This document shows positions 36,704-45,294 of a stretch of 64,000 nt of DNA, one piece after another. The position numbers and the translations under genes were made by a program. The notes below the pieces were generated by a model. That model did not search any database. It was not told where the DNA came from and was given only the letters and a program-made list of their open reading frames with translations. Within the stretch, counting starts at the first letter, position 1, and every line of letters starts with the position of its first letter. This stretch comes from Fibrobacter sp. (GTDB taxonomy: Bacteria > Fibrobacterota > Fibrobacteria > Fibrobacterales > Fibrobacteraceae): assembly GCA_016285835.1 (NCBI GenBank), contig JAEERM010000003.1, positions 1 to 64,000 on the forward strand, read 5' to 3'.

Positions 36704-38401
36704 CTATGTTTGCCATAATTTTGCATAATATCCATTTTTTCCCAATAATTCCTTATGTTTCCCTCTTTCGAGTAAACATCCTTTTCTCAATGTTAGTATC
36801 TGGTCTGCATTTTGGATTGTTTTCAAATGGTGCGCGACGACAATCATGGTTCTGTTTTTTGCCAAATCAGCAATAGCTTCCTGTATAAGAGACTCGTTGA
36901 CGGGATCGACGTTGCTCGTCATTTCATCTAGAATCAGGATAGGAGCATCCTTCAAGAACGCCCTTGCAATAGAAATTCTTTGCCTTTGTCCTCCGGACAA
37001 TGTGCAGCCGTTTTCTCCAATATTTGTATCGTAACCCTTAGGCAAGGTCATAATGAAATCGTGGATACGTGCTTTCTTTGCCGCTTCAACAATTTCTTCC
37101 CTTGTCGCATGTTTTTTTCCCACTCTGATGTTTTCTTCAATAGTGTTGTCAAACAGCTGAACGTTCTGCATGACAACACTTATACGATTCAGCAGTTCGT
37201 CGTAGGGAATATCCCTAATGTCAACGCCTCCGAGTGTGATTTTTCCTTGTTGAACATCGTAGAATCTCAGAAGTAAGTTGGTTATCGTCGTTTTGCCGCT
37301 TCCCGATTCTCCTACTAGCGCAACCATTGTTTTCTCGCCAATGTCAAAGTTCAGATTTTCTATCTTGAATTCGTCTTTAGCATACGAAAATCCGATATTT
37401 TCAAAAGTGATATTGTTTTGTTTTGGAATGGCTCCATCGATCTTATCAGGAATTTCGTCTGCATGCAGAATTTTTCCCAATCGTCCATATGAATCTGCAG
37501 CCGAAATATAATACATATAGTATTGTTCCATCAAAGAAAACGGCTTGTAGAATTCTCTAGAGACTATGGCGAAAATGATGAAATTCAAAACACCTATTTC
37601 GCCATTCACAACAAATAATGAACCAGAAGCGAGTAATATCAGGTATCCCGCATCTAGCAAAAAGCTGAAAACGCAAAGTTGTCTAGCCTTGTACTTTGAT
37701 GCCGTCTTACTAGTCTCGCCAAATTTTTCTGTTTTGCTCTTTAAATCTTCATCGAGACTTGTATTATTTGAAAAACTTTTTAGAACCGTAATCCCCCTGA
37801 TATATCCCACGAAAAGGCTTACCATGTCCAGGAGTGCTACATTATTTCTGTTTTCCACTTTTTTTGATGCTTTGATTGTCTTGACCAAGAATGCGATTGC
37901 AATTGGAACCGATGCCGCCATTATAAAAGCGAGTTTAAAATCAATATAGGTGAGCCATACAAATACAATAATCGAAACCATGAAATCGCCAAACATTCTA
38001 GGCCACATGTGCCCTACGACCAGCGACATGTTATCTACGTCTTTGCGTAGTACTGTATTGATTTCTCCTATTCTTTCGTTTGTGTAAAATCCAAGACTGA
38101 ATTTTTTTAGCTTTAAAATCATGCGTTCTCTGATTTGCTGGACAATGTCAAAACCGGCACCATGTTTTTTCAAGTCCGCAACCATGTTACAAATGCCCTT
38201 GAAAACCACAAATAGCCCTATAGCGATAAAATGCACATAAAGATTTTTCAAATCGGTTCCTGCAAATATTTGGAACAATGCCGAGAAGACAATCACAATC
38301 ATCGCAACAGAACTCAAACCATATAGTGCAAAGAATACACTAGATGTGATTAAATCCTTCTTTCCTGTTTTTGTGAGCAGGTTTAACATATCCCTAAACA
38401 T
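36704..38401 (-). CDS. ABC exporter half-transporter (pair 2, second gene)
   Basis: 565-residue half transporter: permease helices in ~15-290, then NBD with Walker A GESGSGKTT, signature LSGGQRQR, Walker B ILILDEMT (Thr after Met instead of the usual DEAT), H-loop VVAHHL. The start ATG overlaps the end of the 38394 gene by 8 nt with GAGGAGGAAACG as RBS, the same join as in pair 1. The DNA is AT-rich compared with pair 1. It may be a heterodimer partner of the neighbouring gene under TetR control. Confidence 0.88.
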   Translation of the reverse strand: MFRDMLNLLTKTGKKDLITSSVFFALYGLSSVAMIVIVFSALFQIFAGTDLKNLYVHFIAIGLFVVFKGICNMVADLKKHGAGFDIVQQIRERMILKLKKFSLGFYTNERIGEINTVLRKDVDNMSLVVGHMWPRMFGDFMVSIIVFVWLTYIDFKLAFIMAASVPIAIAFLVKTIKASKKVENRNNVALLDMVSLFVGYIRGITVLKSFSNNTSLDEDLKSKTEKFGETSKTASKYKARQLCVFSFLLDAGYLILLASGSLFVVNGEIGVLNFIIFAIVSREFYKPFSLMEQYYMYYISAADSYGRLGKILHADEIPDKIDGAIPKQNNITFENIGFSYAKDEFKIENLNFDIGEKTMVALVGESGSGKTTITNLLLRFYDVQQGKITLGGVDIRDIPYDELLNRISVVMQNVQLFDNTIEENIRVGKKHATREEIVEAAKKARIHDFIMTLPKGYDTNIGENGCTLSGGQRQRISIARAFLKDAPILILDEMTSNVDPVNESLIQEAIADLAKNRTMIVVAHHLKTIQNADQILTLRKGCLLERGKHKELLGKNGYYAKLWQT

Positions 38402-40133
38402 TTTCCGTTTCCTCCTCTTTCAGGTTCCATTGATCCACTTTATTTTGCGCATCGATCATGTTTTTATAATGACTGCATCTTCGCATCAATTCTTCGTGAG
38501 TTCCGGAATCAAGTACAACTCCTTGATCCATCACAACGATTTGGTCCGATTCCTTGATTGTATTTAAATGATGGGCGATCGTAATGACCGTTTTGCCTTT
38601 GCGCAAATCGTCAATCGCTTCGCTGATTAGCCGCTCATTTTCACTATCAACGGCTGCCATGGCTTCGTCAAGAATTAGTATAGGCGTATTTTTCAGAATC
38701 GTTCTCGCAATAGAAATTCTCTGTTTTTCGCCTCCAGATAACTTGATTCCCATTTCTCCGACTCTTGTTTTGTACCCATTGGGTAGGGATTCGATAAAGT
38801 CATGGCATCTTGCTTTTTTTGCCGCATTGATAATTTCTTCGTATGTCGCATCGGGGTTCCCCAAAGCGATATTTTCATAGATGCTTAAATCAAAAAGTAT
38901 GGCATCTTGTTGTACACTCCCGATAAGTCGAGAGATACATTCTTGACTGTAATCTCGGATATCTTTATCACCTATTGTTATTTTTCCGCTTTCAACATCC
39001 CAAAAGCCCATCAGCAAATTTGATATCGTACTCTTTCCACAACCGCTTGCGCCGACAAGCGCATTCAAAGTATTTTGTTTAAAAATGAGATTCACATTTT
39101 TTAACTGGAAACTATCTTTCTTGTAGCTAAAATTCACATTTTTGAATTCGATATCCCCAAATTCTAATCCTTGCTCCTCTTTTTCTCTTGGGAGCGGAAC
39201 GGTTAAAATTTTGCCGACCGCTTTTAGAGCTTCTTTAAAGACTATGGAAAAATGTTGCAAAGTTGCGGTCTTGCTGATAGACGATGTGAACGCAGAGGAT
39301 AAAATAACTGCCAGTATGAATTTCGGAGTCGTAATATATCCATAATAAAGGAAAATACATCCAAGAATCATGACGGCGACCACGCCCGTTTCCATGAATA
39401 CATCAATTAACCCCATGGGAACCGTGATTGCTCCCATGCTTTTTTTTACCCAATAGACATACTCCCTTGCCGTCTTCAACGTTCTTTCGCTGATTTCCTC
39501 TTCTTTTGCAAATGCCTTGATAACAGGAATGTTCTTCACGTATTCCATCATTTCTTTACTCATTTGATTTTCATGACTGAAATAGATGGCGAAGTTCTTG
39601 TTCATCACTTTTTGTGAAAGTTTTTTCACCAGGTACATTAGGGGTAGCCCCACAATCATCCCAAGCGCAAGGCGCCAATCAACAAAAAACATCGCCACAA
39701 GAATCAATGCCGGTAAAAGCGTTACAGACATTATCTCAGGAAGCCCATGTGCAAGGTAAACTTCAATCTGTTCGACATCATGTTCAACGATATTCGTGAG
39801 CTCGCCGGTATGGTGCTCCTTGAAAAATCCAAGATTCAATTTTTTTAAATGTTCAATGATATCTAGCCTGAGCTCCGTCAGTTTGCCATAAGCCTTGTCA
39901 TGCGCCCCCTTTGTTGCGAGATAATAAAACACCGCTTTCAACAAGAACGATGCAAATATTCCAAGAATGATGAACTTTATTTTTTCGGAATCAATGTTTT
40001 TTCCGATTAACTCGCTCACTAGGTATACGAGCAGTATTTGCGGAATCAGATCACAAACAATTTTCAATGCAAGTAGGGTGTTAGAAAGAGCATTTTTCCC
40101 CACCACTTTTTTTTGCAATTCCATTTCGTTCAT
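38394..40133 (-). CDS. ABC exporter half-transporter (pair 2, first gene)
   Basis: 579-residue half transporter. Permease region ~20-300; NBD with Walker A GASGCGKST, signature LSGGEKQR, Walker B ILILDEAM (the canonical DEAT is DEAM) and IIAHHL. Strong RBS GAAAGGAGGAAAACCT before the ATG. It lies 105 nt downstream of the TetR gene; a perfect inverted repeat in that gap is probably the TetR operator. Paralogous to the 33834 gene in length, order and the gene-overlap architecture. Confidence 0.88.
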   Translation of the reverse strand: MNEMELQKKVVGKNALSNTLLALKIVCDLIPQILLVYLVSELIGKNIDSEKIKFIILGIFASFLLKAVFYYLATKGAHDKAYGKLTELRLDIIEHLKKLNLGFFKEHHTGELTNIVEHDVEQIEVYLAHGLPEIMSVTLLPALILVAMFFVDWRLALGMIVGLPLMYLVKKLSQKVMNKNFAIYFSHENQMSKEMMEYVKNIPVIKAFAKEEEISERTLKTAREYVYWVKKSMGAITVPMGLIDVFMETGVVAVMILGCIFLYYGYITTPKFILAVILSSAFTSSISKTATLQHFSIVFKEALKAVGKILTVPLPREKEEQGLEFGDIEFKNVNFSYKKDSFQLKNVNLIFKQNTLNALVGASGCGKSTISNLLMGFWDVESGKITIGDKDIRDYSQECISRLIGSVQQDAILFDLSIYENIALGNPDATYEEIINAAKKARCHDFIESLPNGYKTRVGEMGIKLSGGEKQRISIARTILKNTPILILDEAMAAVDSENERLISEAIDDLRKGKTVITIAHHLNTIKESDQIVVMDQGVVLDSGTHEELMRRCSHYKNMIDAQNKVDQWNLKEEETENV

Positions 40134-40175
40134 AGGTTTTCCTCCTTTCTATTCTTTCTTTCATAATTGAATAAA

Positions 40176-40193
40176 ATTGAATCTTGATTCAAT
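40176..40193. promoter_or_regulatory. palindromic operator ATTGAATC-TT-GATTCAAT
   Basis: Perfect 8-bp inverted repeat in the gap between the tetR-type gene and the ABC pair. The right half plus flank (GATTCAATATT) recurs in the promoter of the tetR-type gene itself at 40870-40880. Confidence 0.72.
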
Positions 40194-40238
40194 ATTAAAA
40201 TCAAAGACCGGATTTCCCACTTTCTCCATCTTTATTAT

Positions 40239-40811
40239 TTAAAGTGATTCTACGCCATTATAATAGCACTGGGCGACTAACTTCAGCATATTTTCGGCCC
40301 ATTCCCTGCTTTGATAATGCCTCGCAATTTCGAGGAGGCTTTCCGTGAAATTACTGGCCAGGATATGGGCGAGCATTGGGTCGTATTTTTTCTTCGTCTG
40401 TCGTTTGAGTCCAATTTCTATATGCTTCTGCATCTGCAATATAAAATCAAATTTCGCCTTTTCGTGCCTTGTGCCTGAGCTCCTGTCCATTAGAACTATG
40501 AGTTTTTTTCGATCTTTCAATAATTCTCGAATATAACTTTGCCCAACCTTATCAAACCTTTCAAGTGGGGAGCCTTTTTCCAGGGCTTCCTCTTCTTGGA
40601 GCGCCGAACAGAAATTTGAATATACTGAGCCTACGGTCGCATCAAATAAGTTTTCCTTGTTATCAAAATAGGTATAAATAAGTGCAACAGGAACATTTGC
40701 CAACTTGGCAATCTCAGAAAGCTTGGCGCTTCTGTAGTCTTTTTCAAAAAAAACATTTTCAGCCGCATCAAGAATCCGGTTCCGGACTTCTTCCTTCAAT
40801 ACCTGTGCCAT
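40239..40811 (-). CDS. TetR-family transcriptional regulator
   Basis: 190-residue repressor. The N-terminal HTH (~12-58) reads RILDAAENVFFEKDYRSAKLSEIA then VPVALIYTYFDNKENLF, standard for TetR. The C-terminal ligand domain is not assignable. ATG 40811 with AAGGAAAATT as RBS is chosen; the ORF-track version from 40943 extends through the promoter. Likely autoregulated and controlling the downstream ABC pair through the shared GATTCAATATT sites. Confidence 0.9.
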   Translation of the reverse strand: MAQVLKEEVRNRILDAAENVFFEKDYRSAKLSEIAKLANVPVALIYTYFDNKENLFDATVGSVYSNFCSALQEEEALEKGSPLERFDKVGQSYIRELLKDRKKLIVLMDRSSGTRHEKAKFDFILQMQKHIEIGLKRQTKKKYDPMLAHILASNFTESLLEIARHYQSREWAENMLKLVAQCYYNGVESL

Positions 40812-40863
40812 AATTTTCCTTCTTTGAAAAATGCGAAAAAAAACAAATCTCCGTTCAATAATA

Positions 40864-40880
40864 AATCTCGATTCAATATT
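40864..40880. promoter_or_regulatory. second GATTCAATATT site, upstream of tetR-type gene
   Basis: AATCTCGATTCAATATT differs by one base from AATCTTGATTCAATATT at 40180-40196. A further TTCAATA lies just before it. It sits ~55 nt upstream of the tetR start. Confidence 0.6.
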
Positions 40881-40903
40881 TGTCAAGTGCGAAACAGGAG
40901 AAA

Positions 40904-40939
40904 TCCATTTGGGTTTTTCTTGCACCATTTGGAGTAGAA
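40904..40939 (+). promoter_or_regulatory. tandem CCATTTGG boxes before DUF4374-like lipoprotein gene
   Basis: TCCATTTGG (40904) and CCATTTGGAGTAGA (40925-40938) with repeat starts exactly 20 nt apart. Same spacing as at 42441-42476. Confidence 0.65.
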
Positions 40940-41018
40940 CCACTTAGAAGACATTTCTAAAATGCTCCTGCAAATTGAATATCGCGGTTTATTTCCGCAT
41001 AATCTTACAGGAGCTAAT

Positions 41019-42347
41019 ATGAAAAAAAGTTTTTTGATGGCACTTGCAGTGTCTTTCGGCATGCTTGTTGCTTGTGGTGACGATTCCTCCTCTTCTGCAA
41101 GCGGAGACGATGAAAAGGAGCTTTCCTCTTCTTCGGTTGAAAAGTCCGGTAATAAAGACAAAAAGTCCAGCAGCAGTAAAGGCAAATCTAGCGACAGTAA
41201 GGGCAAATCTAGCAGTTCCAAGAAGGAAGAAAAGGGCGAATATAAGCGCGAATTCGCAACTGCTATCGCTTCGGGCGAAACAATGTTCATCGGCACGATG
41301 TCCCTGGGCCACACGGACGATTTGGGCAAGGACTTCATTGAAGTCGGCACCCGCGCTGGCGTTGTCTATTACGACAATTCTCTGTTCATTGCTGACCTTA
41401 GTGTGGGCTCCATTGCACGCTACAGCCTTGACAAAAACAATAAGATTGGCAAAAAAACTGCGGAGCTTTCGCTCCCTGGCGTCTGGGTAAACCACATTTT
41501 CTTTGTGAACGAAGAAAAGGCTTACTTGGCTGGTGCTTTTGATTCCCTGCTCATTATCAACCCGAAAACCATGAAGCGCACGGGCGCAATTGACCTTTCC
41601 GAGTATAAAAACGATGATGCTATTGCCGTGTCTCCGGGCACGGGACTCATTGTTGATGGGCGCCTTTATGTGGGCCTGCTGCAGAGCATTAGTGACTATG
41701 TGACCGGTTATACGGCCCAGGTCGCTATCATTGACATCGAGAAGGATTCCGTGATTGCTGTGGCCGAAGATGATCGCGTTGCGGCCGTGGGTTCGCTGGA
41801 TGACTCGCAGAATCAGGCTTTTATTCTTGCTGATGGCTACATTTATTGCTACTGCAACGCCTCCTGGGGCTATTCTCCGGATGGCCAGACCGACGGTTTC
41901 CTGCGTATCAAGGTGGGCGAAACCAAATTTGATAAGGACTATGCATGGCTCGTGACCAAGGAAGTTGCCATTGATGGCATCACCAAGAAGGATAACTTCA
42001 AATATCTGAGTCCGGCCACATACGCTGTCGGCACCAAGGTCTATGCCTTCCTGAACGTGATGGTGGATTTGCAACAGGTCTGGACCGATATGGATAGCTA
42101 CCACAACAATACCTGCAAGCCGGTAGAAATCGATCTTGCCAAAAAGAAAATGAAGGCGCTCCCGATTGATTACACTTCTAGTTGGGCTAGCTACGGCAAG
42201 TACATCGATGACGACGGCACCGTAATTTTTGCAGTTTCGACCGAAAAAGATGGCAACGCCTACTTCCGCTATGACCCGAATACCAAAAAGGCCGAAAAGA
42301 TTGCAACGGTTGAACCGATCCCGATGTGGATTGTGCCGCTGAAGTAA
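41019..42347 (+). CDS. surface lipoprotein, DUF4374/XusB-like (siderophore-associated)
   Basis: 442-residue lipoprotein from ATG 41019 (AGGAGCTAAT upstream; the ORF track starts too early at 40962). Lipobox MLVACGDD is followed by a Ser/Lys/Asp linker with SSSSKGKSS-type repeats. The mature domain (~80-442) consists of repeating beta-propeller-like blades (YYDNSLFIADLSVGSIARYS, VDGRLYVGLLQSI, KYIDDDGTVIFAVS). It resembles DUF4374 proteins, a group that in Bacteroides includes siderophore-capturing lipoproteins paired with TonB-dependent receptors; I rely on memory for this link. A receptor gene follows and both have the same tandem promoter box, which supports xenosiderophore uptake. Confidence 0.72.
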   Translation: MKKSFLMALAVSFGMLVACGDDSSSSASGDDEKELSSSSVEKSGNKDKKSSSSKGKSSDSKGKSSSSKKEEKGEYKREFATAIASGETMFIGTMSLGHTDDLGKDFIEVGTRAGVVYYDNSLFIADLSVGSIARYSLDKNNKIGKKTAELSLPGVWVNHIFFVNEEKAYLAGAFDSLLIINPKTMKRTGAIDLSEYKNDDAIAVSPGTGLIVDGRLYVGLLQSISDYVTGYTAQVAIIDIEKDSVIAVAEDDRVAAVGSLDDSQNQAFILADGYIYCYCNASWGYSPDGQTDGFLRIKVGETKFDKDYAWLVTKEVAIDGITKKDNFKYLSPATYAVGTKVYAFLNVMVDLQQVWTDMDSYHNNTCKPVEIDLAKKKMKALPIDYTSSWASYGKYIDDDGTVIFAVSTEKDGNAYFRYDPNTKKAEKIATVEPIPMWIVPLK

Positions 42348-42391
42348 GCGAAAAATTCTTCATAAAACACAGTATCCTCATAAACACAAAC

Positions 42392-42430
42392 CTCCGTTCT
42401 TGCCTATGGCAAGGACGGAATTTTTTTTGT
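42392..42430 (+). terminator. terminator after DUF4374-like gene
   Basis: TCCGTTCTTGCC-TAT-GGCAAGGACGGA with one G-T pair, followed by TTTTTTTT. Confidence 0.9.
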
Positions 42431-42440
42431 GCGTACGGAA

Positions 42441-42476
42441 TCCATTTGGATTTTTTAGGGCCCATTTGGAGTAGAA
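42441..42476 (+). promoter_or_regulatory. tandem CCATTTGG boxes before TonB-dependent receptor gene
   Basis: TCCATTTGGA (42441) and CCCATTTGGAGTAGAA (42461-42476), exactly 20 nt apart. The second ends only 14 nt before the ATG, so the TAGAAT within it may be the -10 hexamer and the transcript nearly leaderless. Confidence 0.65.
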
Positions 42477-42490
42477 TTTTGGAGTAAAAA

Positions 42491-44767
42491 ATGCTCTATT
42501 GCGCTGCGATGAAAAAGATGTTTATTTACAAGGCGATTGCGTTTGCCGCTATATTTGCAACGCTTGGCGTGGTGCCGGCTCGCGCCCAAGATGACGAAGT
42601 GACCTCAATAGACGATTTCTTGGAGGAATCAGCTCCGGAAAGTGCCACAGTAGATGGAAATACGAATAGCGCTGTGGCTCAATCGGGTACGTCTGTAGAC
42701 AATGCATCGGGAATCACTCAACTGGACGAACTCTCGGTGGAATCTGAAGTTGAAGCGGAACGGGCAAAACAAGCCAAAAAGGCAGAAGCTGTCGTGACAA
42801 TCGATGCTGTCGAGATGCAGAATACAAGTAAGACCGTTTCGAAAGCGATAAATTCTGCCTCGGGCGTAAAGGTGCGCAAGTCTGGTGGCATGGGCAGCGA
42901 AGGCAAGGTCAACATTCGCGGCATGGAAGGCAAGAATATCAAGGTGCTCGTGAACGGAGTCCCGGTCGAAACGCAGGGCAACTTGGGCCTAGACGATATT
43001 CCCATCGATCAGATTGCAGATATCGAAGTTTACAAGGGCTATGTTCCTGCGCGTTTTGCAACAGATGGTGCAGGTGGTGCAATAAACATCATTACCAAGA
43101 AGCGTCCCGCCAATTCGGTAGATGCGTCCTATAGTTTTTCGAGTTTTAATTCGCACAAGGCGTCTGTTACTGCAAGCCATTTGATTGATAGCATTGTTGG
43201 TCACGCTGGTTTAGAAGTGGGTGTGTCGGGGTATTTCAATCATTCTGATAACGATTATGAGTTTACGTCGCCCTACATGAAAAGTTCTACAGGCAAAGAT
43301 ACTACCATCGTTCGCGATCACGACCATTATACCTCTTATAACGTGCAGGCTTTTGCAAACTTGATGAATGCTTGGTTTGACCAGGTTTCGTTGGGCGCAA
43401 GTTATGGTGCCTTCGATAAGGAAATTCAGGGAGATGCGAACCGCATTGTCGAAACGAAAAATGAGGGGTACAATTTCGGTGCCACATTCGGGCTCGACAA
43501 AAAAAATATTTTCGTGAACGACCTGAATTTCGGTAATCATTTTTCGTTTGGGTATAGCGAAAATAAGGTCATTGATACGAGCCGAGTGCATTGTCGCAAC
43601 TGGTTCACCTGTGATACCGCCAAAAAAAATGTGGGCGAACTATCTACGATGGGACTCCCGAAACTGAGAACAGTGCAGGCGTATGATTTCAATAATTTGC
43701 TGAATTTAGATTATCAGTTCATCAGGAACCAATTTATTTACTGGAATACTCTTTTCAGGTATCATAAAGAAGACCCCGAAGATGATTTTGGCACCAAAAT
43801 GTTAGGCTTCAATACGGCTGGGTACCCGGGGAAAACAGTTTCTGTGACAACGGGCCTTTCGCTCGAAGATAATTTCTTTGATTCTCGGTTGCAGAACTTG
43901 CTGGGCTTCAAGTTCCATTACCTGAAAGCGGATATCTCTAACACGTCCACAAGTAGGTTGCAGAAAGCGACGGTTGAATCAAATGATTATACTGATTTTG
44001 GTTACGATGAAAGTTTGATGTTCCGGATTGTAAAACCGCTTGCGGTCAAGGGGTCTTACCAGCATGCGGTGCGCTTGCCCACTCCCGATGAACTCTTTGG
44101 CGATGGGGTGCGCGTGAGTGCTGCAACAAATCTCAAGCCCGAAGAAGCAGATAATTTTAACGTTGGCCTGTCTCTTGATTTGCAAGAAATCCCGCTGGTG
44201 GCACGGTTCCGATTTGATGGTGACGTTTTCTATTCTTACTACAAGAATCGCATTCATTATATGGGCTCATCACAGATGTCTGTGCCATACTTTAATATGG
44301 ACCCGATTCGCGGATGGGGCTACGAAGGCGACGTGAAACTCGATGTGAATGAATGGATATTGTTCGGAACGAACTGGACTTTCCAGGATTTGCGCAATAT
44401 AGATTATAATGCCAAGCAGGGCATTCTTGAAGATGCGATTATCCCGAACATTCCGCGATTCTTCATGAATTACCTTGCCGAATTCCACATGGGCGATGTA
44501 ATCAACAAAAATGATTTTCTCAAGTTCTGGTGGTCGGCAAACTATACTGACGAATACTATTATGGTTGGAAAATCAGTTCCCGTCAGAGCCGGAAAATTG
44601 AGGCTTCGTTTACACAGGATTTGGGCATAGAATACTCCGTATGGGATAATAAACTTGCCTGGAGTTTTGAGGTTGATAACTTTATGGATGAAATTGTTTA
44701 CGATAAATATGGCGAAAGTAAGCCTGGTCGCACTTTCGCTACAAAAATCAGGTATAGCTTCAGGTAG
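42491..44767 (+). CDS. TonB-dependent outer-membrane receptor
   Basis: 758-residue receptor. Signal peptide ends around VVPARAQ; an N-terminal acidic Ser-rich stretch (25-85) precedes the plug (~100-200: KVRKSGGMGSEGKVNIRGMEG, VEVYKGYVPARFATDGAGGAINI type motifs) and a 22-stranded barrel ending in KIRYSFR. The last residue is Arg, with Phe next to last, slightly off the canonical terminal Phe. RBS GGAG 6 nt before ATG. The upstream DUF4374-like lipoprotein, shared promoter boxes and TonB/ExbBD genes in the window argue for ferric-siderophore uptake; the ligand itself cannot be read. Confidence 0.9.
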   Translation: MLYCAAMKKMFIYKAIAFAAIFATLGVVPARAQDDEVTSIDDFLEESAPESATVDGNTNSAVAQSGTSVDNASGITQLDELSVESEVEAERAKQAKKAEAVVTIDAVEMQNTSKTVSKAINSASGVKVRKSGGMGSEGKVNIRGMEGKNIKVLVNGVPVETQGNLGLDDIPIDQIADIEVYKGYVPARFATDGAGGAINIITKKRPANSVDASYSFSSFNSHKASVTASHLIDSIVGHAGLEVGVSGYFNHSDNDYEFTSPYMKSSTGKDTTIVRDHDHYTSYNVQAFANLMNAWFDQVSLGASYGAFDKEIQGDANRIVETKNEGYNFGATFGLDKKNIFVNDLNFGNHFSFGYSENKVIDTSRVHCRNWFTCDTAKKNVGELSTMGLPKLRTVQAYDFNNLLNLDYQFIRNQFIYWNTLFRYHKEDPEDDFGTKMLGFNTAGYPGKTVSVTTGLSLEDNFFDSRLQNLLGFKFHYLKADISNTSTSRLQKATVESNDYTDFGYDESLMFRIVKPLAVKGSYQHAVRLPTPDELFGDGVRVSAATNLKPEEADNFNVGLSLDLQEIPLVARFRFDGDVFYSYYKNRIHYMGSSQMSVPYFNMDPIRGWGYEGDVKLDVNEWILFGTNWTFQDLRNIDYNAKQGILEDAIIPNIPRFFMNYLAEFHMGDVINKNDFLKFWWSANYTDEYYYGWKISSRQSRKIEASFTQDLGIEYSVWDNKLAWSFEVDNFMDEIVYDKYGESKPGRTFATKIRYSFR

Positions 44768-44782
44768 CGTTCGCTAACTTTG

Positions 44783-44798
44783 GATAGTTCAATCTAAC
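44783..44798. promoter_or_regulatory. possible DtxR-like box upstream of DUF6110/P-type ATPase genes
   Basis: GATAGTTCAATCTAAC matches GTTAGATAAATCTAAC at 13 of 16 positions. It lies ~185 nt before the next start in a 214-nt AT-rich gap that otherwise shows only scattered CTAAC/GTTAG half sites. Confidence 0.35.
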
Positions 44799-44981
44799 TA
44801 AGTTATTTGAATGGAAACTAAGTTGTATAGCCTGAACTAAATTGGGAATTTGCAACATTGTTAGTTGCTCGGAATGCTTATGGGACTTGGGTTTGAAGTC
44901 TGTTTGTTAGTTTGTATGTAAATTGCTTTTTAATGAAGTTTTAGGTAGATTTTTAGCAAACAATCAACAAAGGAGTAAGCT

Positions 44982-45203
44982 ATGTCCGTATGGAAAAATG
45001 AAAAGTTCTGGTGCGTGGTGGCGGGTGTCGTGGGCCCGGCCATTATCAAGAAGATTGTCAAGGCTCCGAAGACGCGTGAATATGCAGTCAAGGGACTTGC
45101 CGAAGGCATGAAACTCACCGCCGATGCCAAGGCCGCCTTCCAGGATATGAAGGACGAAGCCGCCGACATCTGCAACGACGCAAAGAAAGAAGCAGGTAAG
45201 TAA
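44982..45203 (+). CDS. small DUF6110-like protein accompanying P-type ATPase
   Basis: 73-residue protein: one N-terminal hydrophobic helix with glycine motif (FWCVVAGVVGPAIIKKIV), then a Lys/Ala/Asp-rich amphipathic helix (KGLAEGMKLTADAKAAFQDM). It resembles the short proteins (DUF6110-type) encoded just before heavy-metal P-type ATPases in anaerobes. AAAGGAGTAAGCT is an excellent RBS. Function unknown; a membrane-tethered regulatory or assembly peptide for the pump is a guess. Confidence 0.7.
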   Translation: MSVWKNEKFWCVVAGVVGPAIIKKIVKAPKTREYAVKGLAEGMKLTADAKAAFQDMKDEAADICNDAKKEAGK

Positions 45204-45205
45204 AT

Positions 45206-45292
45206 AGTGGCTAGTGGTTAGTAAACAGGAATGAAGAAAGAATATTCTAATAGTAATCCTAACCACTAATCACCAACCACCAACCACTTGAG
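45206..45292. repeat. inverted arrays of degenerate heptanucleotide repeats
   Basis: Plus-strand AGTGGCT AGTGGTT AGTAAAC AGG (45208 on) faces minus-strand AGTGGTT GGTGGTT GGTGATT AGTGGTT AGG (to 45292), so the gap between the small gene and the ATPase gene can form a long imperfect hairpin. Same 7-nt unit family as at 21082 and 32057. Confidence 0.65.
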
Positions 45293-45294
45293 TT

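Noticed and set aside
40989-42104. 371-codon minus-strand ORF
   Set aside because: Antisense of the DUF4374-like lipoprotein gene, which has RBS, lipobox and terminator.
44768-44981. Riboswitch before the metal ATPase genes (for example Mn-sensing)
   Set aside because: The 214-nt leader is AT-rich with no paired conserved blocks that I could recognise; only CTAAC/GTTAG half sites.
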